NCBI GenBank assembly: GCA_916613615.1
Contig: OU744730.1
Location: forward strand, 35,449,315 to 35,513,314
DNA: 64,000 bases
Direction of reading: 5' to 3'
From: Steromphala cineraria
Lineage: Eukaryota > Mollusca > Gastropoda > Trochida > Trochidae
The notes beneath the pieces were generated by a model. The model worked only from the letters and a program-made list of their open reading frames with translations, was not told the origin of the DNA and made no database searches. A program made the position numbers and the translations under genes. How positions within the stretch are numbered: the stretch's first letter is position 1; each line of letters begins with the position of its first letter. Positions 1 through 12,070 of this stretch are shown here, piece after piece.

Positions 1-2110
1 TGTCCTCTTCTGGGTTTGACTCGATAACTTTGCGGCTATTGCTGCTCCATTTTGAGATACGAAATCCGCCTTGGCTACACAAGTCTGTGATTCCCTTCAG
101 TTGTTCCTTTGCTGAAGCATCGGATTCAGTGGAGGAAAGGTAGTCGTCAACGTAGAATTCTCGCATGAACTCCTTGTAGTTCTGGTAGAATTTGAAGTTC
201 TTTTCAAACTTCTTTCTCGGACCATTCTTTCTCTTCAGGGCATAATTATGATTGTCTGTTATCTCAATGGCCTCATTTCTAAATGGGAGTTTGATATAGG
301 AGTGACCTTCTTTCATCAATGGAGTTCTCAACTTTCTCAAGAAATAACTTCATCTTGTGACATCTCTTTCCTGTCTTCTACACCTTTCTCTGGAAACTCA
401 ATGTTCATACTCTGTCTCAAAAGCTTGTCCAGCTCTTTCATATTTTCTGATTCTTTCATCTTGATCATGTCTGTTCTCATAACTGTAACTTCCATGTTCA
501 CTTTCTTGATTTCTGATAACATTCCACAAGATCCATCCGAGACGGGTCTCTGTAGCATGTGGTGTACCTTTTTCCCCGGTGAGGACTTGCAGAGGTGTGT
601 AGGCGTCTGGGACGTTATTCCCGATGAGCAGTTCTATGCCACAGTTTAGTTGTGATATGTTGATGTCCATCAGATGCGGGTACTGTGATACATCGTCTGA
701 AGTGACCTAGACACTTGGAGGCTATTCTTCGTGTAAAGTGGTGGCAGCTGAATTTCATATTCAAGATCTAAGTTACTAACTTGAAGGCCTTTGATGATGC
801 TAGTGTTCATAGTGTGAGGAGATCCCATAGTTTCTATCGTTACTTTTGCTGGCTTTCCTTGGCATGGTAACTTTTCCAAAAGTGAGTCGGAACGGGGAAA
901 GATATGCTGCTACCTGGATCTAAGGCATAGGTTCCAACTGCGGTGATTCCGTCTTTCATTCTCACCTTCACTGGTATAATCGCCATTGTTGTGTCGCACT
1001 CGTCAACTGCTGATGACATATTAGATATCCCAGGTCTTGTCCATCTGGTATCTTTCTTCATTGTCTGCTGTCCTCTATTGATGTGGAGAATGGTGATGAT
1101 AACCGCAAACACAACATTTGACCTCTTCATTACACTCAGATTTAAACTGTCCATACTTGAGACATTTGAAGCATATCCCTTTGGTTTTCAGGAATTCAAT
1201 TTTGTCCATGTGCTCCAGAGGCATAATCTTCTCACAATCCTGAAGGGAGTGTGTGCCATTGCAGTAGATGCATTGTATCTTCCTAGGAAATTTTCTCTCA
1301 GGGTTGTGACTCAAAGTTGGCTTGGATGAAGGATTCTCGGAGAAAAAAGCCTGGTCTCACTCTTGGGTTGGGCGATTCCTGTTGCATTGGTGATCTTGCC
1401 TCTGTTGATAGAGAACCTCTGTTGTTTTGCTTTCTGATCTGGCTTCATTGCTTCGCATCCAAAGATAGGATCGTTGACCTTTCTCGCCTCTCTCTTAACA
1501 AAGACCACAAACTTGCAAAATGTGATATCTTCGAAATGGGTTCGACATTTCAGAACTTCATTCCTCCACTTGTCATGCAGATAGAAGGGCAACTTTGCCA
1601 CCAACTTCTTAACATTGTCCGGATATTCCAAGACCTTCACAGCGTGGATACTTGCTACAGCATGCTGGTATTCAGACAGAAAAATAGCGTATTTGTCCAG
1701 GGCTTTAGAGTCAACAGGTTTTATGCTAGGCCAGTTCAATGCTCTCTTGATAAAGGCTTGTGCAATAACTTGGTCGTCTCCATACCTCTCTTCAAGTTCC
1801 TGGAGGGCAGCTGGACACAGCCCACAATTACACCGCCTAACTTTTACCTCAACCCGTAAGCAATTCAGAGACAAAGTAGTCCTTAGTGGATGAGTTTTAA
1901 AAAATACTTCCAGACACTTTATTGTGACATGTGATGGTGCAAATGAAAGGTCTGACTCTCAAGTTTGTGTGTAAATTTTTCTGGGTCTTGGAATTACTGT
2001 TATAATGTTGGTGTGAGCAGGCAAAGTGACCCCAAGTTGAAGGCCATGTCATGCTGAACGGCCTTGACGAAGGGGTCATATTTGTTGACACTCTCTACCG
2101 GCCTTCGATG
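1..2110 (-). pseudogene. BEL/Pao-type retroelement remnant, copy 1 (gag, zinc knuckles, protease, 5' pol)
   Basis: This is a minus-strand relic cut by the window start. It keeps a DUF1759-like gag segment (1,311-1,874), a Cys-rich zinc-knuckle segment (1,075-1,314) and a retroviral-type aspartic protease segment (840-1,154) with the active-site-like motif LDPGSSISF. Broken frames then lead into pol. The pieces lie in different frames with stops between them, so no polyprotein can be made. In the family, gag packages RNA, the protease cleaves the polyprotein and pol reverse-transcribes and integrates. The second zinc knuckle reads CFKCLKYGQFKSEC, with Gln where the family has the zinc-binding His. 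The sequence is nearly identical to copy 2 at an offset of 6,423 bp, so the decay predates the duplication. Similarity to gag in another frame (motif YDPFVKAVQHDM) extends to about 2,100. The BEL/Pao assignment is strong; the exact lineage is unknown. Confidence 0.8.
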
Positions 2111-2264
2111 CCGCAAAAGGTGTGCTCAATTTTTGACTGAAAAGTCGTCTATGGCAGGTGAGTCAATGTGCAAAAGCTGAACGCCCAACCAATTATAGGG
2201 AAAAGGCTGTATTAGAAAGACAATGATGATAAAACTACTGTAAAATAATTGTGGTCTGTGGTCT

Positions 2265-4375
2265 GATATGGGAAGCACTAAATGGGGGTTATGATGTGTT
2301 TGATGGCTAATAACTTTGTTAGTTTTAAATATTTTTGCTTGAAATTTGGTACACTTATTCATTAATGATGTTTGTAAAAGGCATTTTATGCATTTTCCAG
2401 TAGAATGTAATTTTTTATATTTTTTTAGATGTTCTTTTAGATATTGTTATTTTTTATGCCCCAAAAAACAGATGATATTCTTAGCAAGCCAAAAAGTTCA
2501 TATTACTTTTAAATATGGAACATTTGTGTATTAAAACAACAAGAATGGTTATGTCAGAGAGATTTGGGGCTTTTTTTAATGAAATATCAGGTCAAGTTTA
2601 TTAAAAATATCAGAAAATAAGATTAGTGTAAAATTTGGTAGAAAGCTCTAATCCCCTCTTGATGTGCCATAAAAATACTCATCTCCTGTTACAAATAATA
2701 TTGTCATACTGTAAATGCTCATAGGCTAAGGTATATTGTTTTTAAAGGAAAATTCATTGAGAATCACCTCAATATCAGCTATTTATGTCTCAATCAGAGA
2801 TGAGTGTTGGTATTGCGCACAGCGGCAGATCCAGTCAGTGTCAATGCAGATAGGGACAAATGCTTAGACCGACATACTTGTACTGTTCATGTTCCATATT
2901 AGGACTGTTTTCATAAAGAATAACTGGCAAATATATCATGTTACCTTTGTTTTTATTGCATAAATGTAAACTATTTGTTAAAATCATTCATTGATAATAT
3001 TTTAATAATACTGTCAAAACACACAATTTCACGTAGCCCGTATGGATATAAATTACTCATAAAGCTAGCATTGAATTGTAAAAATCATGAATTAAAGTCA
3101 ATTTGCTGGCATGGCAATGCAATCAAGAGACTTTGCATAAGTATTCCAAGTCCTCAATTCACAATCTAACATTGTTCATGCATATGGTCACTCTGAAAAA
3201 GAATGATCCCGGTTCTAACTGGTAGATGGTTAGCATCAATCTGACCCTTTCTGTAATCACATTTGTCCTTCATGGATGTTTTTGGTCTTAATGAAATGAG
3301 TAAGCTGCTGTCCTTGGTGTAATAATACTCTTTTAATAGCAACAATGTCCTTATTGCATTTTTTTGATAGTCTGCATCCTTATCAATTTTACGCAAAGAC
3401 GGAACTGATCTAAGAGAGGGCTGTACACCTAGACACATTATTTTTCTCAATTGCACAGGTCCTTGGTCCATTATTGAACCCATTTATGGTTGACGATATC
3501 CGACAAATGTTATTTCTAGAGAAATTGACATTTTTTGGTAGAGATTTGGGTTTCCTGCCTCACATTTTCAATGTCAGTATAAACTTTTAAGTGCTCAACA
3601 CTTAGATTCATCTTCAATATTTCATGTAGCTGATGTTTAACACTGTTTTCATGTTGAAATTTGTCATCTTCCACTTGCAGAGTAGAAAAGACCTAATCCA
3701 CCAGCTATGAGAAGCATCGCCACTGCAAAACACTGAGTGATGGGAACATAGAGAACGGTCCCAATAATAACACAGAAGTGTCTCCTCAGTGACATTAGGT
3801 AAGATACTATGCAGTACATTTGTGTAGCTAGTATGAGTTTTTGACACTTCTTTACTATTGAAACTGAGCTGGGTCTTCACATCCTGACTAAAAAATCACT
3901 GTTGCTGTCTTCTCTGCTCATGGGTGGTGCCTTTAAACATGTATATCACAATGTTGTTTATTGCCCACTCGGTAGACGTCAAAACGTCGAAGGCAGTTAA
4001 TCAGATTCCAGCAATTGGCCATTTATGAACCGTCAAACAGTCGCATAGCCCTAAGAGACATGAAAACTGCCTTCTTGTGGCTTGGGCCTCTCAGCAGGCA
4101 AAGGGCGAAGCAGATATACTGAGCTGGAGATACCCTCACAGTCTGGCGTCTAAATAAGGGAGGTTCCAGACCTGGACTTGGCAACAAGTTTAAGTGGTCA
4201 GCACTCATCCTGGTGACAGGCTTCAGTTTTCTTTGTTATGGGGGGTCTGATCCTTCATCAGAATCAAAAGTTAGCCCTTTTTTCCATTGAATGTTAACTT
4301 TCTGGAAGCCTTGAGATGTGCCGATTCTCGTATCCTCATGTCCGATAGCAAAGTTGAATTGATGCAGCACTCCTG
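2265..4375. repeat. Partial unit of the host tandem array (region Y, first copy)
   Basis: From GGGAAGCACTAAATG onward this segment repeats at 8,692-10,808, in split form at 20,339-20,575 plus 27,676-29,540, and in shortened form three times between 30,234 and 35,430. It is AT-rich. It contains short minus-strand open frames (3,166-3,483 and 3,614-3,880) that recur in other copies, but no domain I recognise. The copy includes an intact version of the site where piggyBac B inserted (TTAA near 2,509). Its identity ends abruptly at about 4,375, inside a sequence that reads AG|GAGTGC on the minus strand. Confidence 0.85.
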
Positions 4376-4845
4376 TGAGGCTGTACATATATGGTGTTGG
4401 AGGAGACTTTCTCACGGAATCGCAGATAGCGTAGCTCATCTAGACAAGTACCCCTCTCCCCATTGTACATGATGACCATAGCTTGTTCTCCAGCTGCAAT
4501 AACTTCATCTTTTGTTGACCACTTAAGGAAAACGTCTGCCTGTTTTTTTAAATAGGAGTCAGATTTCAGCTTCTTCAAAGCTATTCCTTTGCCTACACCA
4601 AACACTCGACTTGTTGTGTCACAACCAAGAAAGGCATGGGCAAACAAAATGTTCTCACAAATTGAGTGACCTAAAAATGTTCTAACATCTTTGATTTTCC
4701 AAATCTTTCCTTTTTTCTTTGATGACAGCTTTTGTTCAGGAATGAAAAATAGATCATGAGATTCAGCAACAATGTCCCTGAAAATTTTTATGTCCCAGCC
4801 ATATATGGCAGGGGCATATTGGATTACCCTCGGTTGTCCGTACAT
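4336..4845 (-). pseudogene. Fragment of an uncharacterised 'LGCDTTS' metazoan protein
   Basis: This open frame of 169 residues contains HAFLGCDTTSRVFGVGKG at about residues 70-87. That hallmark is familiar to me from large uncharacterised proteins repeated in mollusc, cnidarian and fish gene sets (…H-x-GCDTTS-x-FG-GKG…). The C-terminal stretch (…VQPHRSAASIQLCYRT) resembles the later 'PxxSAAxxxxxRxY' part of the same family. The frame stops at CYRT, where the sequence turns into the array unit, and the usual N-terminal half is absent. It therefore looks like a partial exon or retained fragment rather than a gene. Function of the family is unknown to me. It lies between the two copies of the 6.4-kb duplication and is single-copy in this window. 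Confidence 0.5.
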
Positions 4846-5317
4846 CCATCAGTACGCACGTACGTAACCACTCTATACAGGGTATTGTTTATCCACTTCT
4901 CCTCAAAAACCGTTCAATCGATTTAATTTAAATTGCACACATGGCTTATAGGCATCCTAAGGGTTTGAATCTCATATTTTGTTTTTCAATTTTTTTTTTT
5001 TTCAAATTTCTGACATGTTGAACTTAGGTGAATTTTGGGGCAAGTGAAAGCTCATATTGGTATGATAAGGAATGTTTATCCACTTCTCCTCAAAAAGTAC
5101 TGGATAAAAATACAAAAAATACTGCGCTATTCTTCCAAACATGCTTTATAGGTATCCTAAAGGTGTGCACCTTATATAATGTTTTTGAGAATTTTTAATT
5201 TTCTACATTTTAATGGATGTTTGAACTTTTTTATTAAGAAAAATTAAGTTGTACAACTCTTTTAAAATTCTATGGTTGAAAACATTGGGAGCTTTTTTAT
5301 GAGCTGGGGCATCTGTG
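4846..5317. other. Noncoding spacer with a diverged direct repeat
   Basis: No gene is visible. The phrase GTTTATCCACTTCTCCTC occurs near 4,887 and again near 5,074. Each is followed by a similar AT-rich tract (GCTTATAGGCATCCTAA versus GCTTTATAGGTATCCTAA), so the spacer is two diverged copies of a roughly 190-bp sequence. Poly-T runs are present. Confidence 0.6.
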
Positions 5318-6763
5318 TCAAAATGTTCTAGTTTCTTCTAATTTCTCAGTCTTTTCATCCTTCCCAACGCTGATCCTATTTCTCAGGTGATTTCTTACAA
5401 CAGTGAAGTAGGTTGCAGCTCTCTTCAATTTGTCCCAATCTGAAAAATATGTCAAGAGTTTGACCATGGTTTGTTGTTCTGTTACCTGTTTCACTACACA
5501 GTGAACTCTGGGTTTCTTGATTTCTGGATCTTCATCTGGCATCTCAGTTCCAGCTTCTTCCTTTGGCCACATGCTCTCAGGTTGCTCTAAGAACTCTGGT
5601 CCTTTTGTCCATCTCCTATTGGAAAGACATTTTGTCTTTGTTGCTCCCCTTGATGCTAGGTCTGCTGGGTTCAGTTTGGTACTAACAAAATGCCATTGAC
5701 GTGGGTCAGAAGCTTCCCTGAGTGTTGTGACTCTGTTTGCTACAAAGGTGTGAAAGCGTGTTGTCTCATTCCTGATGTATCTTATAACTGACATGCTGTC
5801 TGTCCATAAAACTATTCTTGCAATTGTATATCTGAGATCCCGTTCTATCAGCTTGCTCATTCTAGCCGCTGTTGTGGCAGCTGTCAGCTCCATTCTTGGC
5901 ACCGTCACCTTTGTGAGTGGGGCAACTCTCGACTTTGCCATGACAAATGAGCAGTGGATTTCATTCCTCTCATTCACAAGACTTAGATAGGCAACAACAC
6001 CATATCCTAGTTCGCTCGCATCGGAGAATAGGTGAAGCTGGCAGTCTATGATACATCCAAAATTCTGAGGCTTGTAGCAGCAATCAATGTTCAGCTTCTC
6101 GATATGAGGCAGGTCACTCAACCATCTCTCCCACTTGACCAACAGTTTATCTGGAATTGGCTCATCCCAAGACAGGTTTTCTTTGCAGAGTTCCTGTAGG
6201 AGATGTTTAGCAGGAAGTATAAGTAAAGTATAAGGAGATGCAAACCCTAGTGAATCAAAGACGCTACTAGTTACAGAAAGGATTCCTCTCTTGGTCTGTG
6301 AGTGTTCTCTGATATGGATCTTGAAGCTGAACTTGTCTTCCTCCATGATCCAGTATGTACCGAGTGCACGTTCACAGGGAAGGTCATCATTCTCAAGGTC
6401 TAGGCTCTTTACATGACTGGACTTGTCCTCTTCTGGGTTTGACTCGATAACTTTGCGGCTATTGCTGCTCCATTTTGAGATACGAAATCCGCCTTGGCTA
6501 CACAAGTCTGTGATTCCCTTCAGTTGTTCCTTTGCTGAAGCATCGGATTCAGTGGAGGAAAGGTAGTCGTCAACGTAGAATTCTCGCATGAACTCCTTGT
6601 AGTTCTGGTAGAATTTGAAGTTCTTTTCAAACTTCTTTCTCGGACCATTCTTTCTCTTCAGGGCATAATTATGATTGTCTGTTATCTCAATGGCCTCATT
6701 TCTAAATGGGAGTTTGATATAGGAGTGACCTTCTTTCATCAATGGAGTTCTCAACTTTCTCAA
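5318..6763 (-). pseudogene. BEL/Pao-type pol fragment, copy 2: RT tail and RNase H, RT core deleted
   Basis: This is an uninterrupted 481-codon frame. Residues 1-60 match the segment just before the reverse-transcriptase core (…LPFRNEAIEITDN…). FYVDDYL, the RT active-site YxDD box, then follows at residues 62-68. About 200 residues that normally lie between these two points (fingers, first catalytic Asp, palm) are missing, yet the frame is kept. After it come the connection region typical of BEL pol (GGFRISKWSSN, LGFASPYTLL), an RNase H-like part (LFSDASELGYG near residue 244; WTDSMSVI near 318) and PADLASRGA. The frame ends before any integrase. Without the RT core and integrase it cannot support its own transposition. 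Copy 1 carries the same junction where the window shows it. Confidence 0.8.
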
Positions 6764-8520
6764 GAAATAACTTCATCTTGTGACATCTCTTTCCTGTCTT
6801 CTACACCTTTCTCTGGAAACTCAATGTTCATACTCTGTCTCAAAAGCTTGTCCAGCTCTTTCATATTTTCTGATTCTTTCATCTTGATCATGTCTGTTCT
6901 CATAACTGTAACTTCCATGTTCACTTTCTTGATTTCTGATAACATTCCACAAGATCCATCCGAGACGGGTCTCTGTAGCATGTGGTGTACCTTTTTCCCC
7001 GGTGAGGACTTGCAGAGGTGTGTAGGCGTCTGGGACGTTATTCCCGATGAGCAGTTCTATGCCACAGTTTAGTTGTGATATGTTGATGTCCATCAGATGC
7101 GGGTACTGTGATACATCGTCTTAAGTGACCTAGACACTTGGAGGCTATTCTTCGTGTAAAGTGGTGGCAGTTGAATTTCATATTCAAGATCTAAGTTACT
7201 AACTTGAAGGCCTTTGATGATGCTAGTGTTCATAGTGTGAGGAGATCCCATAGTTTCTATCGTTACTTTTGCTGGCTTTCCTTGGCATGGTAACTTTTCC
7301 AAAAGTGAGTCGGAACGGGGAAAGATATGCTGCTACCTGGATCTAAGGCATAGGTTCCAACTGCGGTGATTCCGTCTTTCATTCTCACCTTCACTGGTAT
7401 AATCGCCATTGTTGTGTCGCACTCGTCAACTGCTGATGACATATTAGATATCCCAGGTCTTGTCCATCTGGTATCTTTCTTCATTGTCTGCTGTCCTCTA
7501 TTGATGTGGAGAATGGTGATGATAACCGCAAACACAACATTTGACCTCTTCATTACACTCAGATTTAAACTGTCCATACTTGAGACATTTGAAGCATATC
7601 CCTTTGGTTTTCAGGAATTCAATTTTGTCCATGTGCTCCAGAGGCATAATCTTCTCACAATCCTGAAGGGAGTGTGTGCCATTGCAGTAGATGCATTGTA
7701 TCTTCCTAGGAAATTTTCTCTCAGGGTTGTGACTCAAAGTTGGCTTGGATGAAGGATTCTCGGAGAAAAAAGCTTGGTCTCACTCTTGGGTTGGGCGATT
7801 CCTGTTGCATTGGTGATCTTGCCTCTGTTGATAGAGAACCTCTGTTGTTTTGCTTTCTGATCTGGCTTCATTGCTTCGCATCCAAAGATAGGATCGTTGA
7901 CCTTTCTCGCCTCTCTCTTAACAAAGACCACAAACTTGCAAAATGTGATATCTTCGAAATGGGTTCGACATTTCAGAACTTCATTCCTCCACTTGTCATG
8001 CAGATAGAAGGGCAACTTTGCCACCAACTTCTTAACATTGTCCGGATATTCCAAGACCTTCACAGCGTGGATACTTGCTACAGCATGCTGGTATTCAGAC
8101 AGAAAAATAGCGTATTTGTCCAGGGCTTTAGAGTCAACAGGTTTTATGCTAGGCCAGTTCAATGCTCTCTTGATAAAGGCTTGTGCAATAACTTGGTCGT
8201 CTCCATACCTCTCTTCAAGTTCCTGGAGGGCAGCTGGACACAGCCCACAATTACACCGCCTAACTTTTACCTCAACCCGTAAGCAATTCAGAGACAAAGT
8301 AGTCCTTAGTGGATGAGTTTTAAAAAATACTTCCAGACACTTTATTGTGACATGTGATGGTGCAAATGAAAGGTCTGACTCTCAAGTTTGTGTGTAAATT
8401 TTTCTGGGTCTTGGAATTACTGTTATAATGTTGGTGTGAGCAGGCAAAGTGACCCCAAGTTGAAGGCCATGTCATGCTGAACGGCCTTGACGAAGGGGTC
8501 ATATTTGTTGACACTCTCTA
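6760..8520 (-). pseudogene. BEL/Pao-type gag-protease region, copy 2
   Basis: In minus-strand order the pieces are a gag frame with a DUF1759-like region (7,734-8,297, e.g. VKKLVAKLPFYLHDKWR), a zinc-knuckle frame (7,498-7,737: CIYCNGTHSLQDC, then a second knuckle lacking its His, then a Cys/His cluster), a protease frame (7,263-7,577) with an LDPGSS catalytic motif, and two short frames (6,821-7,302) that lead towards pol. Each step changes frame or crosses a stop, so this is a degraded coding region. No LTRs were recognised on either side, which fits a truncated internal fragment carried along with the duplication. Gag-like similarity continues in another frame to about 8,520. Confidence 0.75.
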
Positions 8521-8691
8521 CCGGCCTTCGATGCCGCAAAAGGTGTGCTCAATTTTTGACTGAAAAGTCGTCTATGGCAGGTGAGTCAATGTGCAAAAGC
8601 TGAACGCCCAACCAATTATAGGGAAAAGGCTGTATTAGAAAGACAATGATGATAAAACTACTGTAAAATAATTGTGGTCTGTGGTCTGATA

Positions 8692-11218
8692 TGGGAAGCA
8701 CTAAATGGGGGTTATGATGTGTTTGATGGCTAATAACTTTGTCAGTTTTAAATATTTTTGCTTGAAATTTGGTACAATTATTCATTAATGATGTTTGTAA
8801 AAGGCATTTTATGCATTTTCCAGTAGAATGTAATTTTTTATATTTTTTTAGATGTTCTTTTAGATATTGTTCTTTTTTATGCCCCAAAAAACAGATGATT
8901 TTCTTAGCAAGCCAAAAAGTTCATATTACTTTTAAATATGGAACATTTGTGTATTAAAACAACAAGAATGGTTATGTCAGAGAGATTTGGGGCTTTTTTT
9001 AATGAAATATCAGGTCAAGTTTATTAAAAATATCAGAAAATAAGATTAGTGTAAAATTTGGTAGAAAGCTCTAATCCCCTCTTGATGTGCCATAAAAATA
9101 CTCATCTCCTGTTACAAATAATATTGTCATACTGTAAATGCTCATAGGCTAAGGTATATTGTTTTTAAAGGAAAATTCATTGAGAATCACCTCAATATCA
9201 GCTATTTATGTCTCAATCAGAGATGAGTGTTGGTATTGCGCACAGCGGCAGATCCAGTCAGTATCAATGCAGATAGGGACAAATGCTTAGACCGACATAC
9301 TTGTACTGTTCATGTTCCATATTAGGACTGTTTTCATAAAGAATAACTGGCAAATATATCATGTTACCTTTGTTTTTATTGCATAAATGTAAACTATTTG
9401 TTAAAATCATTCATTGATAATATTTTAATAATACTGTCAAAACACACAATTTCACGTAGCCCGTATGGATATAAATTACTCATAAAGCTAGCATTGAATT
9501 GTAAAAATCATGAATGAAAGTCAATTTGCTGGCATGGCAATGCAATCAAGAGACTTTGCATAAGTATTCCAAGTCCTCAATTCACAATCTAACATTGTTC
9601 ATGCATATGGTCACTCTGAAAAAGAATGATCCCGGTTCTAACTGGTAGATGGTTAGCATCAATCTGACCCTTTCTGTAATCACATTTGTCCTTCATGGAT
9701 GTTTTTGGTCTTAATGAAATGAGTAAGCTGCTGTCCTTGGTGTAATAATACTCTTTTAATAGCAACAGTGTCTTTATTGCATTTTTTTGATAGTCTGCTT
9801 CCTTATCAATTTTACGCAAAGACGGAACTGATCTAAGAGAGGGCTGTACACCTAGACACATTATTTTTCTCAATTGCACAGGTCCTTGGTCCATTATTGA
9901 ACCCATTTATGGTTGACGATATCCGACAAATGTTATTTCTAGAGAAATTGACATTTTTTGGTAGAGATACACTCAGACTTGCGTTTCCTGCCTCACATTT
10001 TCAATGTCAGTATAAACTTTTAAGTGCTCAACACTTAGATTCATCTTCAATATTTCATGTAGCTGATGTTTAACACTGTTTTCATGTTGAAATTTGTCAT
10101 CTTCCACTTGCAGAGTAGAAAAGACCTAATCCACCAGCTATGAGAAGCATCGCCACTGCAAAACACTGAGTGATGGGAACATAGAGAACGGTCCCAATAA
10201 TAACACAGAAGTGTCTCCTCAGTGACATTAGGTAAGATACTATGCAGTACATTTGTGTAGCTAGTATGAGTTTTTGACACTTCTTTACTATTGAAACTGA
10301 GCTGGGTCTTCACATCCTGACTAAAAAATCACTGTTGCTGTCTCCTCTGCTCATGGGTGGTGCCTGTAAACATGTATATCACAATGTTGTTTATTGCCCA
10401 CTCGGTAGACGTCAAAACGTCGAAGGCAGTTAATCAGATTCCAGCAATTGGCCATTTATGAACCGTCAAACAGTCACATAGCCCTAAGAGACATGAAAAC
10501 TGCCTTCTTGTGGCTTGGGCCTCTCAGCAGGCAAAGGGCGAAGCAGATATACTGAGCTGGAGATACCCTCACAGTCTGGCGTCTAAATAAGGAAGGTTCC
10601 AGACCTGGACTTGGCAACAAGTTTAAGTGGTCAGCACTCATCCTGGTGACAGGCTTCAGTTTTCTTTGTTATGGGGGGTCTGATCCTTCATCAGAATCAA
10701 AAGTTAGCCCTTTTTTCCATTGAATGTTAACTTTCTGGAAGCCTTGAGATGTGCCGCTTCTCGTATCCTCATGTCCGATAGCAAAGTTGAATTGATGCAG
10801 CACTCCTGGCAAGTGCTTATTTATTACACCATACCTGTGATTTGTCTCTGCACTGACAATGTATTGTATACACTGCCATCTGGAACTGATAGTTATCTCC
10901 AGGCAGATGTTTATTGGGTTGTAGAAGAGATTACCTATATGACGCCTATAGGAGTATTGGCTAACTGCAATGTGTGATGGGTATTACTCAAGAGCACCTA
11001 CCAATCATTAGGCAATTAGCAGTTAATTGAGTGTGAACTCATTTTTACAAGGAAGAAAATGTCTTTCAAGCAGTACCAAATTTAGCAGTTTCAATTTTTA
11101 TTTTCATAGTGAAATTTGATGAAAACTGTCAAAAAAAGTGACTAAAATTGGTGAAAATTTAAAAAAAAATTGTTAAAAATATTTATATTTGTCCAAACTT
11201 TTTCAAATATTGTTTGTT
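8692..11218. repeat. Long-type array unit (region Y), left part, interrupted by piggyBac A
   Basis: This is a near-identical copy of 2,269-4,375, but it continues past that breakpoint with the true array sequence (CTGGCAAGTGC…) up to the TTAA at 11,219, where piggyBac A is inserted. It holds the intact empty site for piggyBac B at about 8,932. Short recurring minus-strand frames (9,589-9,906; 10,047-10,313) and one plus frame (10,720-10,977) are conserved among copies, but only as a consequence of recent duplication. I cannot support a protein. Confidence 0.85.
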
Positions 11219-11222
11219 TTAA

Positions 11223-11236
11223 CCCTTACGATGCGG
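11223..11236 (+). repeat. Left terminal inverted repeat of piggyBac A
   Basis: CCCTTACGATGCGG directly follows the TTAA at 11,219-11,222. The same 14 bp form both ends of copy B and the surviving end of copy C. A 12-bp perfect palindrome (GAGTCCGGACTC, 11,297-11,308) sits about 75 bp inside and is kept in B, a candidate internal binding site. Confidence 0.9.
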
Positions 11237-11489
11237 GGAGCGTTATATTTCCGTGCCAAATATAAACTGGCGCGCAAGCCCTCTAGGCGAAATCCGGAGT
11301 CCGGACTCTAACTTTCACGAGAAGGTAAAAATTTACTGCAAGCAGTTTTGGCGGCTCCCGGATTGCTCGTAATTATTTTCCGCGCCTCGCTAAACGCCGT
11401 TGTTTTATGAAAATTGGTTTAACTGGCGCAGACAGCGAGCTCCGTGAAAACATGTATTTTCTCTGTTGAATTGTTGACAAAAAGCAGAC

Positions 11490-12070
11490 AAAATGTGTTC
11501 TTTCGCGCTTGATATTTCACTAACCAAGTGGCGCACTCTAACACATGATATATCGATGGAAAGAGAATAAAATTGTCTTCAATTTGGTGTATAATTTGTA
11601 TAAGCGCAGTTGCAAATAATTGTACTATAAAGGCCGTAAAAGGCCGCAAAAGCAGACAAAATGTGTTCTTTCGCGCTTGATATTTCACTAACCAAGTGGC
11701 GCGCTCTACCACATGATATATCGATGGAAAGAGAATAAAATTGTCTTCAATATGGTGTATAATTTGTATATACGCAGTTTTCAAATAATTGTACTAAAAA
11801 ATATTTAAAAGTTTTCGACTTTCGTGCATGATATTTCACTAACCAAGTGGCGCGCTCTACCACATGATATATCGATGGAAAGAGAATAAAATTGTCTTCA
11901 ATTTGGTGTATATTTTGTATATGCGCAGTTGCAAATAATTGTACTATGAAGGCCGCAAAAAAAAAGCTTTTGTGCTTGATATTTCACTAACCAAGTGGCG
12001 CGCTATAAAGCAAGATATATCGATGGAAAGAGAATAAAAATGCCTTCAATTTGGTATATGATATGTATAT
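11490..12070. repeat. Left subterminal repeat array R1 (148-168-bp units), copy A
   Basis: Four units begin with GATATTTCACTAACCAAG at 11,511, 11,679, 11,830 and 11,978. Each carries a second conserved block (AAAGAGAATAAAATTGTCTT … GTATATGCGCA) about 60 bp further on. Units are separated by variable GGCCGCAAAA-rich linkers. The minus strand shows chance open frames through the units. Spacing is not a constant multiple of three, so I do not call them coding. Confidence 0.9.

Noticed and set aside
248..649. 133-codon plus-strand frame (also at 6,671-7,072)
   Set aside because: It is antisense to the BEL gag/pol relic, and identical in both copies only because the block is duplicated.
3166..3483. 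105-codon minus frame conserved in several array units (also 9,589-9,906 and 28,329-28,646)
   Set aside because: The copies are nearly identical DNA, so conservation says nothing about coding; no domain, and short units lack most of it.
11419..11784. 121-codon minus-strand frame with repeated FILFPSIYHV / WLVKYQARK (and similar frames in B and C)
   Set aside because: It runs through R1 subterminal repeats whose spacing varies (148, 151, 168 bp and so on), so the frame is not conserved from unit to unit; it is a chance open frame in repeats.
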